Assembly (NCBI GenBank): GCA_036506795.1
Contig: DASXRC010000021.1
Span: 1-64,000, forward strand
Source: DASXRC01 sp036506795
Lineage (GTDB): Bacteria > Actinomycetota > Actinomycetes > Mycobacteriales > Micromonosporaceae
Direction of reading: 5' to 3'
DNA length: 64,000 nt
Shown here: piece by piece, positions 25,078 through 34,246 of the stretch
How positions within the stretch are numbered: the first letter of the stretch is position 1
Layout: each line of letters opens with the position of its first letter
Notes under the pieces: model-generated
Seen by the model: only the letters and a program-made list of their open reading frames with translations
Databases searched by the model: none
Told to the model about the DNA's origin: nothing
Translations under genes and position numbers: made by a program

Positions 25078-28000
25078 GTGGAGCGTCCCGGCCTCGTACG
25101 CGCAGGAGCGGATCTGGATCGCGAGCCAGGTGGACCCCGCGTCGCCGGTCTACAACGTCTCGGTGCCGTGGCGCGTCCCGGCCGGTCTGACCGGCGAGCA
25201 GGTCACCGCAGCGCTCGGCGCGCTGGTCCGCCGACACGAGTCGCTGCGTACGCACCTACGCGTCGAGAACGGCACGCTGATGCAGGTCGTGCGGGATCGC
25301 GAACGCATCGACATGCCCGTCGTCGACCTGCGCGCCAGCTCCGATCAGCAACGGTCGGAGCGGGTCGACGCTCTCGCCGAGGAGCTGGCCCAAACGGCGA
25401 TACCGCTCGACCGGCCGCCACTGTGGCGGGCCCGGCTGGTGCGCCTCGACGGCGAGGAATGGCTCCTGCTGTTCGTCGTCCACCACGCGGTCTTCGACGG
25501 CGGCTCCCTGGCCGTGTTCGGGCGCGACCTGCGGGCGTTGTCGCAGTTCGCGCTGACGGGCGCGCCGTTGGACCTGCCAGAGCCCGAGATCCAGTACGCG
25601 GATTTCGCGGTCTGGCAGCGCGACCGGCTCTCCGGCGCCGAACTGAACCGGCAGCTCGCGTACTGGCGCGATCGACTGGCCGGCGCGGCTCCGGTCATCG
25701 GGCTCCCGCTCGACCACCCGCGCCCGTCGAAGCTGGGCTTCGCCGGCGACGAGATCCACTTCGAGCTGCCGGCCGGCACGTTCGATCGAGTCGGGGAGCT
25801 TGCTCGCGACTGCTCGGCGACACCGTTCACGGTGTTGCTGGCCGCGTTCGCCGCGCTGCTGTCCCGGCTGTCCGGCAGCGACGACCTGGTCGTGGGCGTC
25901 TCCACCGCGGGCCGGGACCGGCCCGAGCTCGACGACGTGATCGGGATGTTCGTCAACCCGGTCGCCCTGCGCTGCGACGTCGGCGGCGATCCCACCGTCG
26001 CCGAGCTGATCGGTCGGGTCCGGGGATCCCTGATCGAGGCGCTCGAACACGCCGAGGCTCCGTTCCACCGCGTCGTCGACGCGGTCGCGCCGGCCTGGAA
26101 CTCCTCGACACAACCGATCTTCCAGGTCGCTCTCAACTTCATTCCGGAGGCCGGCCTGGACCCCATCCCGCTGGGCACGACGAAGGACGACCTCGCCTTC
26201 GACCTCACGGCCACCGAGGGCCGGCTGCTCTACCGCACGGCGCTCTGGGACCGGTCCACGGCCGAGGCGATCGTCCGGCGCTACCTGCGGCTGGTCCGGG
26301 CCGCCCTGGCCGACCCCGGTGCCCGCGTGTCGCAGATGCCGCTGCTCGACGGAGCCGAGGAGCGGCTCGTCCTCCAGACGTGGAACGACACGGCCCGGGA
26401 GAGCGCACCGGAGACGGTGACCGCGCTGATCGAGCGACAGGCGGCCCGCGGCCCGGACGCCGTCGCCGTCGTCGACAACGCAACGGCGCTCACGTACGCA
26501 CAGCTCAACGGCGGCGCGAACCGGCTGGCTCGGGCCCTGATCGAGCGCGGCGCCGGGCCCGAGTCGCTCGTGGCGCTCGTCCTGCCGCGCTCCGCGGACC
26601 TCGTCGTGGCGCTGCTGGCGGTGCTCAAGGCGGGGGCGGCCTACGTGCCGATCGACCCGGACTATCCCGCGGAACGGATCGCGTATCTCCTCGGGGACGC
26701 GAGGCCGGCCGTCGTGGTGGCGTGCGTCGAAACCGCCGGCATCGCACCGGCGGACGCGCTGGTGCTGGCCCCATCGGCGGCCGGGCCGGCGAACCCCGAT
26801 CTCACCGACGCTGACCGCGTCGCACCGCTCCGGCCGGGGCACTCGGCGTACGTGATTTACACCTCCGGCTCCAGCGGCAAGCCCAAGGGAGTCGTCGTCG
26901 AGCACCGGTCGCTGCACGCGTACCTGACGTGGGCGCGGGCCGCGTACCCCGGCCTGGCCGGCACCGCGCTGCTGCACTCCGCCTTGTCGTTCGACCTCAC
27001 CGTGACCGGGCTGCTCGGCACGCTGAGCGCTGGCGGCACGATCCGGCTGGCCGGGCTCGACGAGGCCGCGGCCCGGTCCGGTGGTCCGCCGACTTTCCTG
27101 AAGGCAACTCCCGGCCAACTGTCCCTGTTGGACGATGGGCTTTCCCCGACCGACGATCTCGTGCTCGGCGGTGAGGCGTTGGCGGCCGAAGCCCTGGACG
27201 CTTGGCGGTCGACGCATCCGGGAGCGCGGGTCACGAACGAGTACGGCCCCACCGAGGCCACCGTCGGCTGCGTCAGCGCGCGATTCGAGCCGGGTGACGT
27301 CCTACCGCCCGGCCCGGTCGCCATCGGCTGCCCCAGCTGGAACACCCAGGCATACGTCCTTGACCGGGGGTTGCGGCCGGTTCCGCCGGGCGCCGTCGGC
27401 GAGCTGTACATCGCCGGTGATCAGGTCGCCCGAGGCTATCTCCGGCGGCCAGCACTGACCGCGGAGCGGTTCCTGCCGTGCCCGTTTGGAGCGCCCGGAC
27501 GGCGGATGTACGCCACCGGTGACCTCGCGCGGTGGCGGGCCGATGGCACGCTCGAGTACCTCGGCCGGACCGATCAGCAGATCAAGGTGCGCGGCATCCG
27601 GGTCGAGCCCGGCGAGATCGAGTCGGCGCTGCTGGCTCGGCCGGGGGTACACGAGGCGGCGGTGGCGCTGCGCGCGCACGACGGAGCCGACGACGAGACG
27701 CTCGTGGCGTACGTGGTGGGCACGGCGGACGGGGCCGACCTCGCCGACGGCCTCGCCCGCGTGCTGCCGGCACCGTTGGTGCCGAGCGCGTTCGTCCCGC
27801 TCGACCATCTTCCGACGACCCCGAACGGCAAGCTCGACCGCGAGGCGCTGCCCGCCCCCGTGCTGGCCTCCTCGCCGGGTTACGTCGCGCCCAGCACGGA
27901 CTCCGAGGCGTTCGTGGCGGAGGTCTTCGCCGACATCCTGGGCGTGGAGAAGGTCGGCGCGCGGGACGACTTCTTCGCGCTGGGCGGCAACTCGCTGCGC

Positions 28001-28198
28001 GGGATGCGGGCGATGGCGCGGATCCGCGCCGAGGTGGCCGTCGACGTGCCGATGCGGTCCTTGTTCACCCATCCTGTGGTAGCCGACCTGGCGGCCGAGA
28101 TCGAGCGGCTGATCGGTGCCGAGCTCGACGACATGACCGACGCCGAGGTCGCGGCCCTCCTCGGCGGTGGGACGACCGGAGGGGGCAGTGCGGCATGA
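25070..28198 (+). CDS. Non-ribosomal peptide synthetase module C-A-PCP, predicted Asn-specific
   Basis: 1042 residues. The condensation domain (1-440) has HHAVFDG (H138/H139, D143) and accepts the PKS-derived acyl chain. The adenylation domain (~460-950) has YTSGSSGKPKG, NEYGPTEAT and NGKLD. Hand-aligned to GrsA, its pocket reads D-L-T-K-V-G-E-V-G(-K), essentially the canonical Asn code (DLTKLGEVGK). PCP Ser975 lies in GGNSL. There is no epimerase, so an L residue is expected, possibly beta-hydroxylated by the upstream dioxygenase. It overlaps the next gene by four bases (ATGA). Confidence 0.95.
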   Translation: MTEWSVPASYAQERIWIASQVDPASPVYNVSVPWRVPAGLTGEQVTAALGALVRRHESLRTHLRVENGTLMQVVRDRERIDMPVVDLRASSDQQRSERVDALAEELAQTAIPLDRPPLWRARLVRLDGEEWLLLFVVHHAVFDGGSLAVFGRDLRALSQFALTGAPLDLPEPEIQYADFAVWQRDRLSGAELNRQLAYWRDRLAGAAPVIGLPLDHPRPSKLGFAGDEIHFELPAGTFDRVGELARDCSATPFTVLLAAFAALLSRLSGSDDLVVGVSTAGRDRPELDDVIGMFVNPVALRCDVGGDPTVAELIGRVRGSLIEALEHAEAPFHRVVDAVAPAWNSSTQPIFQVALNFIPEAGLDPIPLGTTKDDLAFDLTATEGRLLYRTALWDRSTAEAIVRRYLRLVRAALADPGARVSQMPLLDGAEERLVLQTWNDTARESAPETVTALIERQAARGPDAVAVVDNATALTYAQLNGGANRLARALIERGAGPESLVALVLPRSADLVVALLAVLKAGAAYVPIDPDYPAERIAYLLGDARPAVVVACVETAGIAPADALVLAPSAAGPANPDLTDADRVAPLRPGHSAYVIYTSGSSGKPKGVVVEHRSLHAYLTWARAAYPGLAGTALLHSALSFDLTVTGLLGTLSAGGTIRLAGLDEAAARSGGPPTFLKATPGQLSLLDDGLSPTDDLVLGGEALAAEALDAWRSTHPGARVTNEYGPTEATVGCVSARFEPGDVLPPGPVAIGCPSWNTQAYVLDRGLRPVPPGAVGELYIAGDQVARGYLRRPALTAERFLPCPFGAPGRRMYATGDLARWRADGTLEYLGRTDQQIKVRGIRVEPGEIESALLARPGVHEAAVALRAHDGADDETLVAYVVGTADGADLADGLARVLPAPLVPSAFVPLDHLPTTPNGKLDREALPAPVLASSPGYVAPSTDSEAFVAEVFADILGVEKVGARDDFFALGGNSLRGMRAMARIRAEVAVDVPMRSLFTHPVVADLAAEIERLIGAELDDMTDAEVAALLGGGTTGGGSAA

Positions 28199-31100
28199 CG
28201 TCGGTGCGGGAGGGCGCCGTCGGGCACGCCACCGGCGTGGCCGGCGACACCGATCGCGCCGCCGCCCGGGACGCGCTGATCGCACAACGGTTGCGCCAGC
28301 GCCGGGACGGTCCCTCGCCGGTCGCCATTCCGCGGCGGCCGCCGGGCATGACACCCCCGCTGTCGTACGCCCAGGAGCGAGTCTGGTTCATGAACCAGCT
28401 GGCGCCCGGCGAAGCCGCGTACCACATAGCCGTGCCCCTGCGGATCCGCGGGCCACTCGACTTCGACCGGCTGCGCGCGGCGCTGGCCGAACTGAGCCGG
28501 CGGCACGAGGCGTTGCGAACCCGGTTTCCGGCCGACGAGGACGGTCGGCCGCGCGTCGTCATCGAGGACGTCGTGGAGGTGCCGTTGCGGCTCGTCGACG
28601 CGCCGACCGAGGGGGCCGCGCAGGCCCTCATCGACCGGGCCGCGACCGAGCCATTCGACCTGGCGGACGGCCCGCTGCTGCGGGCGTTGCTCGTACGCCT
28701 CGCGGACGACGACCATCAGCTGCTGCTCTGCCAGCACCATATCGTCGGCGACGGCTGGTCGGTCGACGTGCTGTTGCGCGACTTGATCACCTTCTACCGG
28801 TCGGGCTCGCTGCCGGCGCTGCCGGTCCAGTACGGCGACTTCGCGCGCTGGGAGGCCCAGCTGCTCACCGGCCCGGACGCCCGCCGCCACCTCGACTACT
28901 GGCGACAGCGGCTCGCCGGCGTGCCGTCGCTGGAGCTGCCCCTCGACCGTCCGCGCCCCGCGACGCAGACCTACCGCGGCGACTTCATCGAGCTCACCGT
29001 CGACCGCGGCGTGACCGATGGACTCCTCGCCCTCGCCCGGAGCGCCGGAGGCACCATGTTCATGGCGCTGCTCGCGGCGTACCAGGTATTGCTGGCGCGG
29101 CATTCCGGGCAGCGGGACTTCGCCGTTGGCGCCTCGGTCGCGGGCCGGTCCGCTCCCGACCTCGAGAACGTCGTCGGCATGTTCATCAACATGCTGCCGC
29201 TGCGCGCCGAACTCGACGGCGATCCCACGTTCGCCGGCCTGCTGGCGCGCACGCGCCGGTGCGTGCTGGACGCGTTCGACCACGCCGACGTGCCCTTCGC
29301 CAAGGTGGTGCGCGAGCTGGGCGTGCCCCGCGATGTCACCCGGTCGCCGGTTTTCCAAGCCATGTTCGTATTGCAGAACTACGAGATGGGGCGATTCAGT
29401 GACGTCGCCCGCGACGCCGATGTCTCGTTCGAGTGGCAGCCGATGGAGCTGCGCGCGACGCGGTTCGACATCGAGCTCCACCTGGTGGAGGTGTCCGGCG
29501 GGCTCTGGGGCAAACTCGTCTACAACACCGACCTGTTTCGTCGGTCCACTGTGGAGCGGCTCGCCACCGCGTACCAGACCCTCCTCCGCTCGATCGTGGC
29601 CGATCCCGGTGCGCGAGTGTCCGAACTCGACCTGCTTGCTCCCGACGAGCGTGCCCTGCTGCTGGACGGCTGGAACGACACGGCGACCGAATACCCCCAC
29701 GCCGCGACGCTGCATCGCCTCGTCGAGGCACAGGTGGCCCGCACGCCGGACGTTGTGGCGGTCAGCGGCGAGGACCGGTCGGTGACGTACGCCGAGCTGA
29801 ACGCCGTGGCCAACAAGATCGGGCATCGGCTGCGCGCGGCCGGCGTCGGGCGCGAGACGCTGGTCGGCGTCTGCGCCGAACGGTCGGTCGAGCTCGTGGC
29901 GGCGCTGCTCGGAGTGCTCAAGGCGGGCGGCGCCTACGTGCCGCTCGATCCGGAGTATCCGCCCGACCGCCTTGCGTTCATGCTCACGGATTCGGCCGCG
30001 CCGGTGGTGCTCGTCCAAGCCCACCTGCGGGAGGTGCTGCCCGCGACGGACGCCGCCGTGCTGGTTGTCGACGACGAGTCCGAGTGGGCGGGTCAGCCCG
30101 TGGACGATCCCGAGCCGGTCGCCGAGGCGACCAACGCCGCGTACGTCATCTACACGTCGGGCTCCACTGGGCGGCCCAAGGGCGTGCCGAACACCCATCG
30201 CGGCGTCGTGAACCGGCTCGACTGGATGCAGAAGGCGTACCGGCTGGGTGCCGGAGACCGCGTGCTGCAGAAGACGCCGGCGAGCTTCGACGTCTCGGCG
30301 TGGGAGTTCTTCTGGCCGTTGCAGACCGGCGCGCGGCTCGTGCTCGCCAAGCCGGGCGGCCACAAGGACGTGGCGTACCTGCGCGACCTGATCGCCGCCG
30401 AGCGGGTGACCACCACGCACTTCGTGCCGTCGATGCTCACCGCCTTCCTGGCCCAGGAGGGCGTCGAGCGATGCGCCGAGCTGCGCACCGTGATCTGCAG
30501 CGGCGAGGAGCTGCCGGTCGGGACGGCGGTCGAGTTCACCTCCCGGCTGCCACGGTGCGAGCTGCACAACCTGTACGGGCCTACCGAGGCCGCCATCGAC
30601 GTCAGCTCCTGGCAGTGCCGGCCGGAGGCGTTGGCCGGGGCGGCGACCGTGCCGATCGGTGCACCGATCGACAACCTGCGCCTGTACGTCCTGGACGAGC
30701 GACTGAACCCGGTGCCGGTGGGGGTCGTCGGGGAGCTCTACATCGCCGGCGTCGGGGTGGCCCGCGGCTACCACCGGCGACCGGCGCTCACCGCGGACCG
30801 GTTTCTGCCCGAGCCGTTCGACGCGGAACCGGGCGGCCGGATGTACCGGACTGGCGACCGGGCACGCTGGCGCGCCGACGGCACGCTCGAGTTCCTCGGC
30901 CGGCTCGACCATCAGGTCAAGCTCAGGGGGCTGCGCATCGAGCTGGGCGAGGTGGAGGCCACCCTGCGCGGTTGCCATGGCGTGACCGACGCGGCCGTCG
31001 TCGTACGCGAGGATGCGCCCGGCGACAAGCGCCTGGTCGCGTACGTGGTCGGCCCCGCGGCGAGCGCGGAGCTGAAGCCGGCCCTCAAGACCACGCTGCC

Positions 31101-33723
31101 GGAGTACATGGTGCCGCAGGCGTTCGTCGCGCTGGACCGGCTGCCGTTGACGCCGAACGGCAAGCTCGACCGGGCGGCGCTGCCCGCACCCGTCGTCACC
31201 CGCGATTCGTCGGTCGACCTCGTCGACCCGCGTTCGGAGACCGAGCGCCTGCTCGTGCGGATCTGGTCCGAGATCCTTGGTGTGCCGTCCCTGGGCATCG
31301 ACGACGACTTCTTCCACCTCGGCGGCCATTCCATGCTGGCGACCCAGGTTGTGGCGAGGATCCGCAGACTCAACCGGAGCGGCCGCCGGGTCGGCGTGAT
31401 GGACCTGTTCCAGCAGCGGACCGTGCGCGAGCTCGCCGCCTTCATCGATGCGGCGGTCGACCACGCCGCCGAGCGTCGCCTGCTCTACGAGCTGACCCGG
31501 CCGATCCCGGCCGGAGAGCGGACGCTGACCTACGTCTGCGTGCCGTACGGCGGGGGCAGCGCTGTGGTCTACCAACCGCTCGCCGACGCGCTGCCCCCCG
31601 GGCACGCGCTGTACGCGCTCGCGATTCCGGGACACGACGTCGGCCTCGACGAGACGGCCGTGCCGTTCGAGGAGCTGACCACCCGGGTCGCCGCCGAGGT
31701 GCTCGAGCGCATCGCGGGCCCCATCGCGTTGTACGGCCATTGCGGGGTCGGCAGCGCCATCGTCGCCGAGGTGGCCCGCAAGCTCGAGGCGGCCGGGCGC
31801 GAGCTGGAGGCCGTCTACATCGGAGGGATGTTCCCGTTCGCCCGGCCGAGGGGCGCCTACGCGGCGCTGCGCACCCGGTTGGAGAGGCTCCGCAGCAACC
31901 GCCACTACGCGAGCTGGCTGACGTCGATGGGCGTCGACATCAACGAGCTCGACCCGGACCAGGCGGACCGGATCATCAGCAACATGCGGGCGGACTCCCG
32001 GGCGTCCGAGGAGTACTTCACTCTCCTGCTCGACCACCGCGCCGAGAAGCTGCGCGCCCCGATCATCTCCGTGGTCGGGTCGGAGGACCCGGTCACGGAC
32101 TACTTCACCGAGCGGTACGCCGAATGGCAGTTCCTCTCCGACACGCTCGGCCTCGTCGTGCTCGACCGGGCCGGCCACTTCTTCCTCAAGTACCGCGCCG
32201 ACGAACTGGCCGAGATCGTCACCCGGGTGCACCCGGCAGTCGCGTCGGACGACGGCGGCCATCTCACGCCCGAGTCGCGCGGCCCGGACGCCGCCTGGAC
32301 GGTGCGGGGCTGGCAACGGGTCGGCGGCCGGCGGATGGACATCACCGTCGTCCGGCCGAGCATGGGCCGGTTCCTGGCGATCGCGGCCGGTCAGCTTGTC
32401 TCCACGGCCGGGTCGGCGCTGACCGCGTTCGCGCTCCCGGTCTGGCTCTACACGCGTACCGGTTCGGTGGCGAACCTGGGCCTGCTGTGGTCGCTGGCCC
32501 TGGTGTGCGGGGTGCTCACGCTGCCCGTGGCCGGCGCCGTCGCGGACCGACTCGACCGGCGGCGCATCATGGTGATCGCCAGCGGCGTGTCCGGGCTGCT
32601 CCAGCTGACGCTCGCCGGCCTGCTCTGGTCGGGCGGTCTGAACCTATGGGAGATCTACCTGCTCGTGTCGCTCGGCCAGGTGGCGGCCTCGTTCCAACGG
32701 ATCGCCTTCCAGACCGCGATACCGCAACTGGTGCCGAAGCGCTACCTCGGTCACGCCACCGGCGTGGCACAGCTGTCCAACGGCTTCTCGATGCTGCTGA
32801 TGCCGGTCGTGGCGGCCGGCCTGCTTGCCGCCATCGGGCTGACCGGCATCCTGCTGTTGGATGTGGCCAGCTATGTCGTCGCGATCGTGACGCTGCTGCT
32901 CGTGCGCTTCCCGGACCTGCTGGGCTGGCGGCCGAGGGAACCGTTGCTGACGGCGATCGCGCGGGGCGGCCGCTACTCGTGGAACCACCGCGGGTTCCGG
33001 ATGATGCTGGCGTACTTCGCCCTGGGCAACATCTTCCTGGCCCCGGCCCTGGTGCTCGTGGCGCCGCTGGTGCTCGCGTTCGGCACGGTGGCGCAGGTCG
33101 CGCAGGTCGCGGTCGCCGAGGCGCTCGGCGCGATCGCCGGCGGTGCGGCGATGGCGATCTGGGGCGGGCCACGACGTCGGCGCATGATCGGCGTTCTCAT
33201 CGCCAACGCCGGCACCGCCACGGGATGCTGCGTCATCGGGATCCATGCGTCGGTCCCGGTTGCGGGGGTCGGCATGTTCGGCATGGCCGCGGCGATGGCC
33301 ACCGCCCAGGGGATCTACATCACGATCGTTCAGGTGAAGGTGCCGCAGCGGTACCACGGTCGGGTCTTCGCGATCAACCAGACGCTGGCGTGGTCGACGC
33401 TGCCGATCGGCTTCGCGCTGCTCGCCCCGGCGGCCACCAGACTGTTCGAGCCGATGCTGGCGCCGGGTGGGGCGCTGGCCGGGTCCGTCGGTGTCCTGAT
33501 CGGCGTCGGACCGGGCCGGGGGATCGGCTTCGGATACGTCGTGTTCGGGCTGGCCCTGGCGGTCGTGACCGCGGGTGGCGCGCTCGTCCGCATGCTGCGC
33601 CGGTTCGACATCGAGGTTCCCGACGCGCTGCCGGACGACCTCGTCGGTGCCCAGGAGCGCCGGCAGCGCTTGGCCTCGTCCGCGGCCCGGCGTCCGGTCG
33701 CCGCACCGGCACGTCGGGATTGA
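28195..33723 (+). CDS. NRPS C-A-PCP-TE fused to an MFS transporter, predicted Ser-specific terminal module
   Basis: 1842 residues in one uninterrupted frame. Domains: C ~55-480 (QHHIVGDG, H182); A ~495-1000 (YTSGSTGRPKG, NLYGPTEAA) with pocket D-V-W-H-I-S-L-I-D(-K), a Ser code; PCP Ser1046 (GGHSM); thioesterase ~1105-1355; then, after a ~25-residue linker, a multi-helix membrane domain ~1385-1800 of the MFS type (QLVSTAGSALTAFALPVWLY start; VADRLDRRRIM loop between TM2 and TM3). In the TE the nucleophile elbow is GHCGVG, so Cys1183 replaces Ser, with Asp1298 and His1328 completing the triad. An internal ATG at 32335 could allow a separate transporter but lacks a clear ribosome binding site. 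The protein would release the peptide (hydrolysis or cyclisation) and may tether export to synthesis. Confidence 0.93.
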   Translation: MTSVREGAVGHATGVAGDTDRAAARDALIAQRLRQRRDGPSPVAIPRRPPGMTPPLSYAQERVWFMNQLAPGEAAYHIAVPLRIRGPLDFDRLRAALAELSRRHEALRTRFPADEDGRPRVVIEDVVEVPLRLVDAPTEGAAQALIDRAATEPFDLADGPLLRALLVRLADDDHQLLLCQHHIVGDGWSVDVLLRDLITFYRSGSLPALPVQYGDFARWEAQLLTGPDARRHLDYWRQRLAGVPSLELPLDRPRPATQTYRGDFIELTVDRGVTDGLLALARSAGGTMFMALLAAYQVLLARHSGQRDFAVGASVAGRSAPDLENVVGMFINMLPLRAELDGDPTFAGLLARTRRCVLDAFDHADVPFAKVVRELGVPRDVTRSPVFQAMFVLQNYEMGRFSDVARDADVSFEWQPMELRATRFDIELHLVEVSGGLWGKLVYNTDLFRRSTVERLATAYQTLLRSIVADPGARVSELDLLAPDERALLLDGWNDTATEYPHAATLHRLVEAQVARTPDVVAVSGEDRSVTYAELNAVANKIGHRLRAAGVGRETLVGVCAERSVELVAALLGVLKAGGAYVPLDPEYPPDRLAFMLTDSAAPVVLVQAHLREVLPATDAAVLVVDDESEWAGQPVDDPEPVAEATNAAYVIYTSGSTGRPKGVPNTHRGVVNRLDWMQKAYRLGAGDRVLQKTPASFDVSAWEFFWPLQTGARLVLAKPGGHKDVAYLRDLIAAERVTTTHFVPSMLTAFLAQEGVERCAELRTVICSGEELPVGTAVEFTSRLPRCELHNLYGPTEAAIDVSSWQCRPEALAGAATVPIGAPIDNLRLYVLDERLNPVPVGVVGELYIAGVGVARGYHRRPALTADRFLPEPFDAEPGGRMYRTGDRARWRADGTLEFLGRLDHQVKLRGLRIELGEVEATLRGCHGVTDAAVVVREDAPGDKRLVAYVVGPAASAELKPALKTTLPEYMVPQAFVALDRLPLTPNGKLDRAALPAPVVTRDSSVDLVDPRSETERLLVRIWSEILGVPSLGIDDDFFHLGGHSMLATQVVARIRRLNRSGRRVGVMDLFQQRTVRELAAFIDAAVDHAAERRLLYELTRPIPAGERTLTYVCVPYGGGSAVVYQPLADALPPGHALYALAIPGHDVGLDETAVPFEELTTRVAAEVLERIAGPIALYGHCGVGSAIVAEVARKLEAAGRELEAVYIGGMFPFARPRGAYAALRTRLERLRSNRHYASWLTSMGVDINELDPDQADRIISNMRADSRASEEYFTLLLDHRAEKLRAPIISVVGSEDPVTDYFTERYAEWQFLSDTLGLVVLDRAGHFFLKYRADELAEIVTRVHPAVASDDGGHLTPESRGPDAAWTVRGWQRVGGRRMDITVVRPSMGRFLAIAAGQLVSTAGSALTAFALPVWLYTRTGSVANLGLLWSLALVCGVLTLPVAGAVADRLDRRRIMVIASGVSGLLQLTLAGLLWSGGLNLWEIYLLVSLGQVAASFQRIAFQTAIPQLVPKRYLGHATGVAQLSNGFSMLLMPVVAAGLLAAIGLTGILLLDVASYVVAIVTLLLVRFPDLLGWRPREPLLTAIARGGRYSWNHRGFRMMLAYFALGNIFLAPALVLVAPLVLAFGTVAQVAQVAVAEALGAIAGGAAMAIWGGPRRRRMIGVLIANAGTATGCCVIGIHASVPVAGVGMFGMAAAMATAQGIYITIVQVKVPQRYHGRVFAINQTLAWSTLPIGFALLAPAATRLFEPMLAPGGALAGSVGVLIGVGPGRGIGFGYVVFGLALAVVTAGGALVRMLRRFDIEVPDALPDDLVGAQERRQRLASSAARRPVAAPARRD

Positions 33724-33793
33724 CGCCGGCTGTGCCCGATGCTGTGATGCTGCGTACCGCCGGCCCCGGGGCGGCCGAGTCGAGGGAGTGGGG

Positions 33794-34246
33794 ATGGGCT
33801 TCGCCTCATTGGACGACCTGCGTAGTGCGGCCGGCACCGAGCTGGGCGTGACCGACTGGATCGAGATTGACCAGGACCGGATCGACCAGTTCGCCGACGC
33901 GACCGGCGACCACCAGTGGATCCACGTCGACCCGGAGCGCGCCCGGAGCGGCCCCTTCGGCGGCACGGTGGCGCACGGGTACCTGACGCTGTCGTTGATC
34001 CCGGCCTTGGCGGCCTCGGTGTGGTCGCTGGACAACGCCCGGATGGGCGTGAACTACGGCCTCAACAAGGTCCGCTTCCCCGCGCCGGTACCGGTCGGCT
34101 CGCGCGTGCGCGCGCGCATCGAGCTGCTCGCCGTCGACGACGTGCCGGGCAACGGCGTCCAGCTCACCGCCCGGGTCACGGTGGAACGGGAGGGTGGCGA
34201 CAAGCCGGTCTGCGTCGCCGAGACCGTGTCGCGGGTGTACGCGTGA
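33794..34246 (+). CDS. MaoC-like (R)-specific enoyl hydratase (hot-dog fold)
   Basis: 150 residues from ATG 33794 (GGGAGTGGGG upstream). The hydratase motif is clear: DQFADATGDHQWIHVDPERA, with the catalytic Asp/His pair, followed by PFGGTVAHGYLTLSL and a VNYGLNKVRFPAPVPVGS strand typical of MaoC dehydratases. These enzymes add or remove water across enoyl thioesters. It follows the MFS-fused NRPS by 70 bp and overlaps the reductase gene by four bases. It may act in trans on the polyketide intermediate or on precursor supply; which is not resolvable. Confidence 0.88.
   Translation: MGFASLDDLRSAAGTELGVTDWIEIDQDRIDQFADATGDHQWIHVDPERARSGPFGGTVAHGYLTLSLIPALAASVWSLDNARMGVNYGLNKVRFPAPVPVGSRVRARIELLAVDDVPGNGVQLTARVTVEREGGDKPVCVAETVSRVYA

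Noticed and set aside
27880..32316. A 1478-codon minus-strand open frame
   Set aside because: It lies antisense to NRPS genes with clear domain motifs; such mirror frames arise from high GC at third codon positions. No family match and low-complexity composition.
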